Program-made: the position numbers and the translations under genes | NCBI GenBank assembly: GCA_963849365.1 | Contig: CAWKHA010000004.1 | Span: forward strand, 1,798,001 to 1,862,000 | Origin: CAVQCJ01 sp963849365 | GTDB lineage: Bacteria > Actinomycetota > Actinomycetes > Prado026 | Direction: 5' to 3' | DNA length: 64,000 nucleotides | The notes under the pieces: model-generated | What the model saw: only the letters and a program-made list of their open reading frames with translations | Database searches by the model: none | Told to the model about the DNA's origin: nothing | Shown: positions 45,358-54,370 of the stretch, one piece after another | How the letters are laid out: each line of letters opens with the position of its first letter | Numbering within the stretch: the first letter of the stretch is position 1

Positions 45358-46920
45358 GTGGACGTCTCGAAGCGTCTTGCCGCGGCAGCGGGGCTCACCA
45401 TGTGGGGCGGGGTCTTCTTCGCGGTGTTCGCGGCCGTCCTCACCGGGCCGGTCCTGCACGTGGCCGTCATCCACTGGGTGGCCGCGGGCGCGTGGACCGC
45501 CTTCGGGGTCGCCCTGGCCGGCGTGACGACGTACCTGTCCGCGGTCGCGCTGCGCAGCCAGATCGACATCGCCGTCGTCCAGCGGACCTCCCGGCAGATC
45601 CTCGTACTGGAGGTCGTGTACATCACCGGCATCGCGGTCGTCACCGGCGGTCTCAACGGCGGCGGCTGCGTGATGCTGATCCTGGTCCCGCTGTTCAGCG
45701 GCCTCGTCCTGAGCCGCCGGCAGACGCCGCTGTTCGCGCTCGCGCTGGGCCTGGCGGTCTTCCTCGTCGGGTACCTCTCGCACACCTGGATCACCAGTAA
45801 CTACGCGATGGGCAGCGTCGCGCTCCTGACCATCCCGATCATGACGCTGGTCAGCGGACAGCTGGCGACCACGGTGCTGGACCAGGAGCGTCGTGCCCAG
45901 GAGGGACGCACCGAGCTGGCCGTACAGGTCGGCGAGCTGTCCCGCGCCCTGGTCCTCGCCGCCGAGGGCGACCTGTCCGTGGTGGCCCCGCACGTGGCAG
46001 CCGAGGGGGAGAACTACGCCGCCCTGTCCGAGCTGTCCAGCTCGTTCAACAACACCGTCGCGAACCTGCGACTGCTCGTCGCCCAGATCCGCGCCGGCGG
46101 CGACCAGCTGTCCGGCAGCGCCGGCGAGCTGCTGGCGACCGCGGAGGAGCACGCGGCCAGCGCCACCCAGCAGTCGTCCGCGGTCGCGGAGACCACGTCG
46201 ACGATCGAGGAGCTGGCGGCCACCGCCGCGCAGATCGCCGACACCGCCGAGTCGGTGGCACGCTACGCGGCGGAGACGCTGCGCTACGCCGAGGACGGCC
46301 GGGTCGCCGTGAACGCCTCGGTCGGCGCGATGGACTCGATCGCCGCCCGGGTCGACTCGATCAGCAGCCGCGCGCTGTCGCTGGGGGAGAAGAGCCAGGA
46401 GATCGGCCGCATCCTCGAGGTGATCGACGACCTCGCCGACCAGACGAACCTGCTCGCGCTGAACGCCGCGATCGAGGCGGCCCGCGCTGGCGAGCACGGC
46501 CGCGGGTTCGCCGTCGTGGCCGCCGAGGTCCGCAAGCTCGCCGAGCGCGCCCAGGAGTCCACCGGGCAGATCCAGGCGATCGTCGCCCAGATCCAGTCCG
46601 AGACGAACGCGACCATCCTGGCCAGCGAGGAGGGCACCCGGGAGGTGCGGCACGGGTCCGAGCTGGCCCGCGACGTCGTCGACGCGCTCGAGCGCATCTC
46701 CGGCATGGTCGACGAGACGACGACGGCGGCCAAGGAGATCTCCATCGCCACGCAGCAGCAGCGGTCCGCGTCCGACCAGGTGGTGTCGGCGATGACCCAG
46801 GTCTCGGACGTGTCCCGCCAGTACGTCGTGGGCTCGAAGCAGTCGGCGGCCGCGGCCGCGCAGCTGAACGAGCTGGCCGCGGAGCTGCGCGCGTCCATCG
46901 CGCAGTTCCGGGTCAGCTGA
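45358..46920 (+). CDS. methyl-accepting chemotaxis protein with a polytopic membrane sensor
   Basis: 520 residues. The N-terminal third (about 10-175) has six hydrophobic helices and no periplasmic ligand domain, so it may sense within or near the membrane. A short HAMP-like linker (about 200-240, LAAEGDLSVVAP) leads to the signalling coiled coil with the hairpin tip EVIDDLADQTNLLALNAAIE then AARAGEHGRGFAVVAAEVRK. Sites for methylation cannot be assigned by eye. GTG 45358 has AGGAGGGG upstream. Confidence 0.92.
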   Translation: MDVSKRLAAAAGLTMWGGVFFAVFAAVLTGPVLHVAVIHWVAAGAWTAFGVALAGVTTYLSAVALRSQIDIAVVQRTSRQILVLEVVYITGIAVVTGGLNGGGCVMLILVPLFSGLVLSRRQTPLFALALGLAVFLVGYLSHTWITSNYAMGSVALLTIPIMTLVSGQLATTVLDQERRAQEGRTELAVQVGELSRALVLAAEGDLSVVAPHVAAEGENYAALSELSSSFNNTVANLRLLVAQIRAGGDQLSGSAGELLATAEEHAASATQQSSAVAETTSTIEELAATAAQIADTAESVARYAAETLRYAEDGRVAVNASVGAMDSIAARVDSISSRALSLGEKSQEIGRILEVIDDLADQTNLLALNAAIEAARAGEHGRGFAVVAAEVRKLAERAQESTGQIQAIVAQIQSETNATILASEEGTREVRHGSELARDVVDALERISGMVDETTTAAKEISIATQQQRSASDQVVSAMTQVSDVSRQYVVGSKQSAAAAAQLNELAAELRASIAQFRVS

Positions 46921-46939
46921 GGACGGGCGAGGCCGGCCG

Positions 46940-49189
46940 GTGAGCGGCTGGACGGACGACCCCGAGCTCGTCACCATCTTCCGCGCCGAGGTGGACGAGA
47001 AGCTCGCCTCGCTGCGCGACGGCCTGCTGCGGCTCGAGGAGCACCCGGCGCCCAAGCAGCTCATCGCCTCGCTGTTCCGCGACGCGCACACGGTCAAGGG
47101 CTCGGCGCGCGCGCTCGCGCTGGAGGGCGTGGTCAGTCTCGCGCACCGCTCGGAGGACCTGCTCGGTGCGCTGCGCGACGGCCGGTTCGGGGTCCGCAGG
47201 GACCTCGTCGACCTGCTGCTCGCGGCGGCCGAGGGCATCGGACGGGCCATGCCCGGCACCGACCGGCCCGCCAGCCCCGACGACCTGGCGGCGCTGGCCG
47301 CGGCCCTGGACCGCGCGTTGGACGGTGAGGACCCGGTCGAGGTCCCGCGGCTGGGTGGCGCGGTCGTCGAGGGCGACGCCGACGAGGGGGCCGACGCCTC
47401 CGAGTCGTACGGACGTCGTGGCGACACGGTCCGGGTCCCGACCCGGCGCGTGCACGACCTGCTCGACGTGGTCGGCGAGGCCGAGCTCGAGGTGCGCCGG
47501 ATGGAGCGTGCGGTCGGGCGGCTCGGTGCCGCGGCGGGCGAGCACGCGCAGTGGACCGCTGTGCTGCGACAGGCTGTGCTGCACCGCGGCGAGGGCGCCG
47601 AGGACGTCGCCACGCACGTGCACGCGCTGCTGGCCCTGGGGGACCGGTTGCAGGCGGCGACCCGGGACCTGCGGGCCCGGCTGGAGGACACCCAGGCCAA
47701 GCTCGGCTCGGTCCGCGACGGGGCGATGGGACTGGCCATGGTCCCGGTGCGCCGGGTCGTGGCCAGCTTCCCCCAGCTCGTCCGCGAGGTGGCCGCCGCC
47801 ACCGGCAAGGACGTCCGGCTCGTCCTGGAGGGCGAGGACGTCGAGCTGGACACCCGCGTGCTGGACGGTGTCGCCGACGCGCTGAAGCACCTGGTCACCA
47901 ATGCCGTCGACCACGGCTGCCAGACCCCGGCCGAGCGGGCCGCGGCGGGCAAGCACGGTCCGGCCGTCGTGCGCGTGTCGGCCCGGGCCGCCGGCGCGGC
48001 CGTGGTCATCCAGGTGGCCGACGACGGCGCCGGCATCGACGAGGACGCGCTGCGTGCCGCCGCCGTGCAGGCCGGGCTGCTCCCCACCGACAGCACCGCT
48101 ACCGGCCAGGCGCTGCAGTCGGTCCTCTTCGTGCCCGGCTTCAGCACCCGGACCCAGATCACCGAGACGTCCGGGCGCGGGGTCGGCCTGGATGTCGTGC
48201 GCACCGCGGTGGAGGACCTCGGCGGCTCGGTCGAGATCGACAGCGAGCCCGGCGCGGGGACGCGGTTCGAGATCACCCTGCCGGTGACGCTCGGCGTGCT
48301 GCGGTGCCTGGTCGCGCGGGTGGGGGACGAGCGGTACGCGCTGCCGGTCACGTACGTCGTCGAGACGCTGAACCTGAAGGACACCCCGATGCAGACCGTC
48401 GCCGGCGCCCCGGTCCTGCTGCGGCACGGCTCGACCATCCCCCTGGCCGACCTGGGCAGCGCCCTGGACGTGCCGGGGCAGCGGGCGCAGAAGGCGGCCG
48501 TGGTGGTGCGCTATGGCGGCAGCGGCGAACAGCTGGCCTGGGCGGTCGACGTCCTGGAGGGCGAGCTCGAGCTCGTCGTGAAGGACCTCGGCGCGTTCAT
48601 GGGCCGGATGCCGTCGCTCGGCGGCGCCACGATCGACGGAGACGGCGGCGTGATGCTGCTGCTGGACCTGCGCGAGCTCGCGTTGCACCAGCTCGGCGCG
48701 GGGTCGCCGGTGCACGTCGCACACGAGAGTGGGGCCGGGGCCGGCGGGACCGGCACCGCGGTCGAGCCGGTGCCGCACGGCCAGGCGCCGGGCCACGACG
48801 GGGCCGCGACCCAGCGCCAGCGGCCGCGGGTGCTCGTCGTCGAGGACTCGGTCGGGGTCCGTGAGCTGCAGCGCGTGATCCTCGAGGGCGCCGGCTACGA
48901 CGTGGTCACCGCCGTCGACGGATCGGACGGCGCGGCCCGGCTCGGGCAGGCGCCGGTGGACCTGGTGCTGTCCGACGTCGAGATGCCGGGGATGGATGGC
49001 TTCACGCTCACTCGCAAGATCCGCCGCACCCGCGGCTGGGAGAACGTGCCGGTCGTGATCATGACTTCGCGCGGTGACGACGCCGACAAGCGCGCCGGGC
49101 TGGACGCCGGAGCCAGCGCCTACCTGCTCAAGAGCGAGTTCGATCAGGCCGACCTCGTAGATACCGTCCGTCGCCTGATCGGACGCTAG
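46940..49189 (+). CDS. cheA: hybrid chemotaxis histidine kinase CheA with C-terminal receiver
   Basis: 749 residues. Order: HPt domain with phospho-accepting H50 in FRDAHTVKGSAR; linker; dimerisation helices; HATPase_c with N-box HLVTNAVDHG, G1 VADDGAGID and G2 TSGRGVGLDVV; CheW-like domain; and a C-terminal receiver (from about 630) with DLVLSDVEMPGMDGF as phospho-acceptor region and VVIMTSRG. It phosphorylates its own receiver and probably the next protein. GTG 46940 is 20 bp after the receptor stop, so they are cotranscribed. No CheR or CheB gene is nearby. Confidence 0.93.
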   Translation: MSGWTDDPELVTIFRAEVDEKLASLRDGLLRLEEHPAPKQLIASLFRDAHTVKGSARALALEGVVSLAHRSEDLLGALRDGRFGVRRDLVDLLLAAAEGIGRAMPGTDRPASPDDLAALAAALDRALDGEDPVEVPRLGGAVVEGDADEGADASESYGRRGDTVRVPTRRVHDLLDVVGEAELEVRRMERAVGRLGAAAGEHAQWTAVLRQAVLHRGEGAEDVATHVHALLALGDRLQAATRDLRARLEDTQAKLGSVRDGAMGLAMVPVRRVVASFPQLVREVAAATGKDVRLVLEGEDVELDTRVLDGVADALKHLVTNAVDHGCQTPAERAAAGKHGPAVVRVSARAAGAAVVIQVADDGAGIDEDALRAAAVQAGLLPTDSTATGQALQSVLFVPGFSTRTQITETSGRGVGLDVVRTAVEDLGGSVEIDSEPGAGTRFEITLPVTLGVLRCLVARVGDERYALPVTYVVETLNLKDTPMQTVAGAPVLLRHGSTIPLADLGSALDVPGQRAQKAAVVVRYGGSGEQLAWAVDVLEGELELVVKDLGAFMGRMPSLGGATIDGDGGVMLLLDLRELALHQLGAGSPVHVAHESGAGAGGTGTAVEPVPHGQAPGHDGAATQRQRPRVLVVEDSVGVRELQRVILEGAGYDVVTAVDGSDGAARLGQAPVDLVLSDVEMPGMDGFTLTRKIRRTRGWENVPVVIMTSRGDDADKRAGLDAGASAYLLKSEFDQADLVDTVRRLIGR

Positions 49190-49209
49190 GGAAAGGCCAG
49201 GACCGCACC

Positions 49210-50190
49210 GTGGACAGCGACAACGCACCGCAGCTCACCGTGGTGATCGCGGACGACAGTCCCACGCTGCGCAAGATCGTGGGCACCGTCCTCGAGCGGG
49301 ACGGGATGCGCACGGTCCAGGCCGAGGACGGCGTCGAGGCCGTCCAGACCGTCTTCCGCACCCAGCCCGACGCGGTGATCCTGGACGTCCAGATGCCCCG
49401 GGTGTCCGGCTACGTGGCGGCGCGCGTCCTGAAGGACGACTGGCAGACCGCCGACATCCCGGTGATCCTGCTGACCTCGCTGGACGCTGCTACCGACCGC
49501 TACTGGGGTGCGCTCGTCGGCGCGGACCGGTTCCTGTCCAAGGACTTCGAGGCGCCGCAGCTGGTCGCGGCGGTGCGGGAGGTCATCGCGGCCGCGGACG
49601 AGCGCCGCGGCGGCCGCGCCCGGATGGTGCCCGACCCGGTCGAGCTGGTCGACGACGACGTGTACGCCCGCATCGGCGACCTGCTGGACCGCAAGCTGTT
49701 CGAGGCGCAGGTGCATGCCGAGGTCACGTCCATCGCGTCCGAGGTGTTCGGTTTCGAGGACACCGTCGCCGCGGTCCTCACCGTGCTCGGCCGCGTCGTC
49801 GACTACGACCTGGCCGCCGTGCTGATGCTGGACGACCGCTCGACGTACGTGACGTTCGCCAAGGACACCTCGCACCAGCAGTACGCGGAGTTCTTCGGCG
49901 CCATCGCCGGCGCGGCCGGCCAGGTGACCGGCCAGCCCGTCGACGTCGCCGACCTGGTGCCGCGGGTCGCGGACCCCAACGGCATGCTGGGTGCCGAGGA
50001 CGAGGGCGGGATGGCCACGTTCCTGTCGATGCCGCTCAAGGCCCGCGGGCGCATCATCGGGGTGCTCGGTCTGTCCAGCGCGACCAAGAACGCCTGGGGC
50101 GAGACGTCGCTGAACACCTTGCGGCTGGTGGAGTCGCCGGCGGCCCTGGTCATCGAGAACGCCCGGCTGTCCGGGCACGTCCTGGGCTGA
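49210..50190 (+). CDS. response regulator with GAF output domain
   Basis: 326 residues. Receiver domain at 1-125 (VVIADDSPTLRKIVG; phospho-acceptor in AVILDVQMPRVSGY; PVILLTS; DRFLSKDF). A helical linker follows, then a GAF-like domain (about 165-320, with DYDLAAVLMLDDRS and MATFLSMPLKARGRIIGVLG). No DNA-binding or enzymatic output is present. As last gene of the che cluster it is the likely phosphate target of CheA, with an unknown partner binding the GAF domain. Confidence 0.9.
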   Translation: MDSDNAPQLTVVIADDSPTLRKIVGTVLERDGMRTVQAEDGVEAVQTVFRTQPDAVILDVQMPRVSGYVAARVLKDDWQTADIPVILLTSLDAATDRYWGALVGADRFLSKDFEAPQLVAAVREVIAAADERRGGRARMVPDPVELVDDDVYARIGDLLDRKLFEAQVHAEVTSIASEVFGFEDTVAAVLTVLGRVVDYDLAAVLMLDDRSTYVTFAKDTSHQQYAEFFGAIAGAAGQVTGQPVDVADLVPRVADPNGMLGAEDEGGMATFLSMPLKARGRIIGVLGLSSATKNAWGETSLNTLRLVESPAALVIENARLSGHVLG

Positions 50191-50204
50191 CGCACCGCCC
50201 CGGG

Positions 50205-50210
50205 TAGGGT
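50205..50210 (+). promoter_or_regulatory. -10 hexamer TAGGGT of the flavin reductase gene
   Basis: TAGGGT then 6 nt (CGAGCG) and the GTG at 50217. Confidence 0.45.
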
Positions 50211-50216
50211 CGAGCG

Positions 50217-50720
50217 GTGCCGTCAGCGTCGCCGCCGTCCGCCGCCGACTTCCGACGCGCGGCGTCTCAGTTCGCGACCGGCATCACCGTGGTCTCGACG
50301 GTGTTCGACGGCGTCGACCACGCCATGACCGTCAACTCGTTCGCTGCGGTCTCCCTCGACCCGATGCTGGTCCTAGTCTGCGCGGAGCACTCGACCCGCT
50401 TCCACGACGCCGTGCAGGGCAGCCGGCTCTGGGTGGTGTCGGTGCTCCCCGAGACGGCCCAGGCCTCCGCGGCCTGGCTGGCCACGAAGGGCCGCCCGCT
50501 GGAGGGCCAGCTGGACCGGGTCCCGCACGTGCGCGGCCCGCTCACCGGTGCGGCGGTCCTGGCCGGTTCGCTGTCGGCGTTCGAGTGCGAGACGTACGCC
50601 GAGTACGACGGCGGCGACCACACCATCGTCGTCGGCAGGGTGCTGGGCACCCTGGTGGGCGACCCGCAGGGCGAGCCGCTCATGTACCACCGCAGCCACT
50701 ACCGGCGCCTCACCGACTGA
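50217..50720 (+). CDS. flavin reductase family protein
   Basis: 167 residues of the FMN-binding split-barrel flavin reductase family: FRRAASQFATGITVVST, GVDHAMTVNSFAAVSLDPMLVLV, and the closing GDPQGEPLMYHRSHYRRL typical of two-component monooxygenase reductases. No oxygenase component is adjacent. GTG 50217 is fixed by a TAGGGT box 6 nt upstream. A 26-bp perfect hairpin starts 20 bp after the stop. Confidence 0.92.
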   Translation: MPSASPPSAADFRRAASQFATGITVVSTVFDGVDHAMTVNSFAAVSLDPMLVLVCAEHSTRFHDAVQGSRLWVVSVLPETAQASAAWLATKGRPLEGQLDRVPHVRGPLTGAAVLAGSLSAFECETYAEYDGGDHTIVVGRVLGTLVGDPQGEPLMYHRSHYRRLTD

Positions 50721-50740
50721 CCCGCGGCGCCCCACCTCCC

Positions 50741-50797
50741 GCCGAACCTACGGGCGGGTAAGGCCGTATTTCGGCCTTACCCGCCCGTAGGTTCGGC
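50741..50797. terminator. 26-bp perfect inverted repeat with 5-nt loop
   Basis: Arms 50741-50766 and 50772-50797 are exact complements (outer GCCGAACCTACGGGCGGGTA, inner AGGCCG) around TATTT. It is the strongest hairpin in the window and lies 20 bp after the flavin reductase stop, suiting a terminator although no T-tract follows. Confidence 0.75.
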
Positions 50798-50819
50798 CGC
50801 AGGGAGCCGTACTCCGCCG

Positions 50820-50825
50820 TAGGTT
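50820..50825 (+). promoter_or_regulatory. -10 hexamer TAGGTT of the repeat-protein gene
   Basis: TAGGTT followed by 7 nt and the ATG at 50833; leaderless pattern. Confidence 0.4.
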
Positions 50826-50832
50826 GAGCGTC

Positions 50833-51885
50833 ATGGACGCGAGCACCCCGTCGGGACCGGGCCGGTTGCCGGTCGTCGCGGCAACGCCGCCGCCGGACCC
50901 GGCCGCGTTGGTGGCCGAGGCGGTGACGGCGGCGTTCGGGCTGGTCGCGCTCGGTCTCGAGGTCCTCGTCCGGGCGGCCTCCGGCCCGGTGACCCCCGCG
51001 ACCCCGGCGGACCAGCTGGCCCCGGTGCCGCAGCAGCCGTCCGCCGCAGCCATCGTCGAGGTCGCACTCGGGCTGGGCTGGGGCGCCGCCCGGCTCGGCG
51101 GTCAGGTCGCGCAGGTCGCAGGCAGCGTCGCCGCGCCGTTCGTAAGGCTGGTGCTGGCCCCGCCGCTGGTGCCTCAGACACTGTGGCCGGCCACCGCGCT
51201 GGGCCGGGCCGCGTCCACGTGGCGGGAGCAGCGGCCCGTCGCGGTCCAGGCGCTCGGACGCTGGTCGGGGTCCGTCGCACCGGACACCGTCGGACTGGCG
51301 TTCGACCTCGTGGACGTCGACCGGCTGCTCGCCGCGGTGGTGGACCGGGTCGACGTGGGCGCCGTCGTCGAGCAGGTCATCGCCAGGCTCGACCTCGACG
51401 ACCTGGTCCGGGTGGCGCTGGCCAGGATCGACCTGGACGACGCCGCCGCGCAGGTGCTGGCCGAGCTCGACGTGGACCGCCTCGTCGGTGACGCGGTCAC
51501 CCGGATCGACGTGGGCGTGCTCGTCGAGCAGGTGCTCGCCGAGATCGACCTGACCGCGCTCGTCGTGGAGAAGGTGGACCTCGGGCATGTCGTGAACGAC
51601 GCGCTCGACCAGCTGGACATGACCGAGCTCGTGATGCGCCGCGTCGACCTCGCGACGGTCGCCGAGTACGTGATCGAGGAGATCGACCTGCCGGAGATCA
51701 TCCGCGAGTCGAGCGGCTCGATCGCGTACGAGACCGTGCAGGGCATCCGGCTGCAGAGCGTCGACGCCGACCGGGCCGTCTCCCGGTTCGTCGACCGGAT
51801 GCTGCTGCGCCGGGGCGCGCGCCGGACCGGCGCGCCGGGTGGCACCCAGGCCGACGAGGCCGGTCCAGGTCCGGAGCAGCCGTGA
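50833..51885 (+). CDS. 13-residue [VIL]-D-[VL] repeat protein, paired with an RDD protein
   Basis: 350 residues. The N-terminal half is Ala/Val/Pro-rich with possible amphipathic helices (about 30-48 and 73-110). Residues about 160-293 consist of eleven tandem units of 13 (sometimes 10) residues of the form hydrophobic-D-[VLM]-x-x-[LV]-V-x-x-[VA]-L-x-[RE], for example VDVGAVVEQVIAR, LDLDDLVRVALAR, IDVGVLVEQVLAE. The C-terminus is basic and then Gly/Pro-rich. I do not recognise a named family; a helical solenoid for protein binding is a guess. It overlaps the RDD gene by 4 bp. Confidence 0.8.
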   Translation: MDASTPSGPGRLPVVAATPPPDPAALVAEAVTAAFGLVALGLEVLVRAASGPVTPATPADQLAPVPQQPSAAAIVEVALGLGWGAARLGGQVAQVAGSVAAPFVRLVLAPPLVPQTLWPATALGRAASTWREQRPVAVQALGRWSGSVAPDTVGLAFDLVDVDRLLAAVVDRVDVGAVVEQVIARLDLDDLVRVALARIDLDDAAAQVLAELDVDRLVGDAVTRIDVGVLVEQVLAEIDLTALVVEKVDLGHVVNDALDQLDMTELVMRRVDLATVAEYVIEEIDLPEIIRESSGSIAYETVQGIRLQSVDADRAVSRFVDRMLLRRGARRTGAPGGTQADEAGPGPEQP

Positions 51886-52397
51886 CGGCGCCGCAGGTCG
51901 GCCGGGGCCGCAGCGAGGTGCCGCTGGTGGCCCGGGAGTTCCAGGGCCACCGGGCCGGCATCGTGACCCGGGTGCTCGCGGTGGGTGTCGACTCCGGCGT
52001 GGTGCTGGGAGTCATGCTGGCCACGTGGCTCGGCTGGGCGGCGCTGCGGTTCCTGCTGAACCCCAAGACGTTCACGTTCCCGGCACCGCCCCTCGGGGTC
52101 GTGCTGATCGACGGCTACCTGGTCGCCACCATCTACCTCACCATCGCGTGGGCCACGACCGGGCGCACGTACGGGGGGCAGCTGCTGGGCCTGCGCGTAG
52201 TGAACTTCCGCGGCAAGCGGATGTCGTGGCCGGGCTCGTTCGTGCGCGCCGGGTTCTGCGTGCTGTTCCCGATCGGGCTGGGCTGGATCCTGCTCAGCCG
52301 TGGCAACCGCTCGGTGCAGGACGTCGTCCTGCGCACGTCCGTCGTGTACGACTGGGCGAACCGGCAGGCTCCCGCGGTCGCGCCACCGGTCGACTAG
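51882..52397 (+). CDS. RDD family membrane protein
   Basis: 171 residues with three hydrophobic segments. The RDD features are AGIVTRVLAVGVDSGVV (Arg and Asp of the first segment) and TTGRTYGGQLLGLRVVNFRG. The family is involved in transport or membrane stress; substrates are not known here. GTG 51882 overlaps the stop of the repeat-protein gene (GTGA), implying coupled expression and probably joint function. Its stop shares a CTAG with the convergent kynureninase gene. Confidence 0.88.
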   Translation: MTAPQVGRGRSEVPLVAREFQGHRAGIVTRVLAVGVDSGVVLGVMLATWLGWAALRFLLNPKTFTFPAPPLGVVLIDGYLVATIYLTIAWATTGRTYGGQLLGLRVVNFRGKRMSWPGSFVRAGFCVLFPIGLGWILLSRGNRSVQDVVLRTSVVYDWANRQAPAVAPPVD

Positions 52398-53605
52398 CCC
52401 GCGAGCAGCTCGGCCAGCACCTGCGCGGCCAGCAGCGCGTCGCGGTAGCCGACGTACAGCGGCGCGAACCCGAAGCGCAGCAGCTCGGGCGGCCGGTGGT
52501 CGACCATCACGCCGCGCGCGGCCAGGGCCGCGACCAGGTCGGCGGCCGCCGCGGCGCGCACCGTGACCTGGTGCCCGCGGTCGTCCCCGCGCGGGGTCAC
52601 CACCGTCGCCGTCGCCGGGTCGACGAGCGCGTCCACGCAGTCCATGAAGTACGCCGTCAGCTGCAGGCCCTTGCGCCGGACGTCGGCCAGCTCCACCCCG
52701 TCCCACACGTCGAGAGCCGCGTCGAGCGTGAGCAGCGACACGATGTCCGGCGTCCCGGCGCGGGCCCGCGCGATGCCGTCGGCGGGGACGTACTCCGGCT
52801 GCATCGCGAACGGGTCGGCGTGCCCGCCCCAGCCGGTGAGCGGCTGGTCGAACCGCGGCTGCGCTGCCGCCGGCACGTACACGAACGCCGGTGCGCCGGG
52901 CCCGCCGTTGAGGAACTTGTACGTCGCGCCCACCGCGAGGTCGACGCCGAGCCGGTCCAGCTCGAGCGGCAGCACGCCGACGCTGTGCGAGACGTCCCAC
53001 AGGGCCAGCGCGCCCGCCCCGTGCACGAGCCCGGTCAGCGCGGCCATGTCGAGCAGCCGCCCGGTGCGGTAGTCCACGTGGTTGAGCAGCACGACCGCGG
53101 CCCGCTCGGACAGCGCGGCGCCGAGCGAGCCCGGGTCGACCCGCACCACGGTCGCGCCGGTCATCCGGGCGACCGACCCCGCCAGGTAGGCGTCGGTCGG
53201 GAACGTGTGCGCGTCGACCAGCACCTCGGTCCGTGGCGCCGCCGCGCGCACGGCGGCGACCACCAGCTTGAACAGGTTCACGCTGGTGCTGTCGGCGACG
53301 ACCACCTGGCCGGGGGCCGCGCCGAGCATCGGCGCGATCCGGTCCCCGACGCGCTGCGGGGCCTGCCACCAGGCGCTGGAGTGCCACGCACCGATCAGCT
53401 GCGTGCCCCACTGCCGGCGCAGCACCTCGTCGACCCGCGCCGGCACGGCGGCGGGCATCGCCCCCAAGGAGTTGCCGTCCAGGTACACCACGCCGTCCGG
53501 CAGGTCGAACCGCGCGCGCAGCCCGGCGAGCGGGTCCGCCGCGTCGAGCCGTTCGGCGCGGGCCGCCAGGTCGGCCAGGTCGGCCACCGTCGGCCGCGTG
53601 CTCAC
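52394..53605 (-). CDS. kynU: kynureninase
   Basis: 403 residues of the PLP aminotransferase class V fold. The pyridoxal lysine is in VGATYKFLNGGPG. YLDGNSLGAMP, VADSTSVNLFK, DVSHSVGVLPLEL and GWGGHADPFAM are kynureninase hallmarks. It cleaves kynurenine to anthranilate and alanine. GTG 53605 overlaps the stop of the upstream hydrolase by 4 bp. Together they form a tryptophan-catabolic step pair. Confidence 0.94.
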   Translation of the reverse strand: MSTRPTVADLADLAARAERLDAADPLAGLRARFDLPDGVVYLDGNSLGAMPAAVPARVDEVLRRQWGTQLIGAWHSSAWWQAPQRVGDRIAPMLGAAPGQVVVADSTSVNLFKLVVAAVRAAAPRTEVLVDAHTFPTDAYLAGSVARMTGATVVRVDPGSLGAALSERAAVVLLNHVDYRTGRLLDMAALTGLVHGAGALALWDVSHSVGVLPLELDRLGVDLAVGATYKFLNGGPGAPAFVYVPAAAQPRFDQPLTGWGGHADPFAMQPEYVPADGIARARAGTPDIVSLLTLDAALDVWDGVELADVRRKGLQLTAYFMDCVDALVDPATATVVTPRGDDRGHQVTVRAAAAADLVAALAARGVMVDHRPPELLRFGFAPLYVGYRDALLAAQVLAELLAG

Positions 53606-54363
53606 GGCGGCGCCTCCACCCATGCCCGGACGACGTCGAACCAGCGCTCGAACGCGGGCGCTCCGGGCTCGATCACCGTGAAGTGCCCCTCACCGTCCAG
53701 CAGCACCAGGTGCGTCTCGTCCCCGGCCGATCGTGCGGCCCGCGCGTACCGGACGCTCTGGGCGACCGGCACCAGCGGGTCGGCGGTGCCGTGGACGAGC
53801 CAGGTCGCGGTTGCGGTCGGCAGCCGGCTCCGCAGGTCCGCGCGCTCGTAGCGGTCGGGGTCAGCGTCGGGGGTCGCCCCCATCCAGTGCGCGACCCCGC
53901 CTCCGTCGTACCCGCCGCGCACGCAGTCCGGCAGGTCCGACGCCGCGGCCAGCGCGACGACGAGCTCGACGTCCGGGTGCGCCGCGGCCCACAGCGCCAG
54001 GTAGCCGCCGGCCGAGTGCCCGACCGCCGCCACCCCCCGTCGTAGCCGCACGTCCGGCACGGAGCCGAGCAGGTCGACCGCCGCCAGCACGTCCTGGGTG
54101 GTCTCGTGGAACGACCCGCCGGCGTTGGCCCTGCGGTACTCGACGTTCAGCACGGCGATCCCGGCCCCGACCAGGCGGTGGGCCATCGGGTCGTGCAGGT
54201 CGCGGCCGTGAGCGGCCTGGAAGTAGCCTCCGTGCACGCTCACAACCGTGGGGTGCGGTCCGGGTCCGGCGGGCAGCCACAGGTCCGCGACCTGCTCGCG
54301 GTGCGGGCCGTAGCGCAGCGTCCGGGCGGGCGTGGCAGCCGGCTGCCGGACTCGCAGCGCCAC
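53602..54363 (-). CDS. alpha/beta hydrolase, probable kynurenine formamidase
   Basis: 253 residues. The oxyanion motif SVHGGYFQAAHG resembles the HGGYW motif of arylformamidases. The nucleophile is in GHSAGGYLALW, the Asp in VHGTADPLVPV and the His in LDGEGHFTVIE. Overlap with kynureninase by 4 bp makes N-formylkynurenine the likely substrate (inference from context). GTG 54363 starts 7 bp after the stop of the upstream small membrane protein. A simple esterase is the alternative. Confidence 0.85.
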   Translation of the reverse strand: MALRVRQPAATPARTLRYGPHREQVADLWLPAGPGPHPTVVSVHGGYFQAAHGRDLHDPMAHRLVGAGIAVLNVEYRRANAGGSFHETTQDVLAAVDLLGSVPDVRLRRGVAAVGHSAGGYLALWAAAHPDVELVVALAAASDLPDCVRGGYDGGGVAHWMGATPDADPDRYERADLRSRLPTATATWLVHGTADPLVPVAQSVRYARAARSAGDETHLVLLDGEGHFTVIEPGAPAFERWFDVVRAWVEAPP

Positions 54364-54370
54364 CGGTGGC

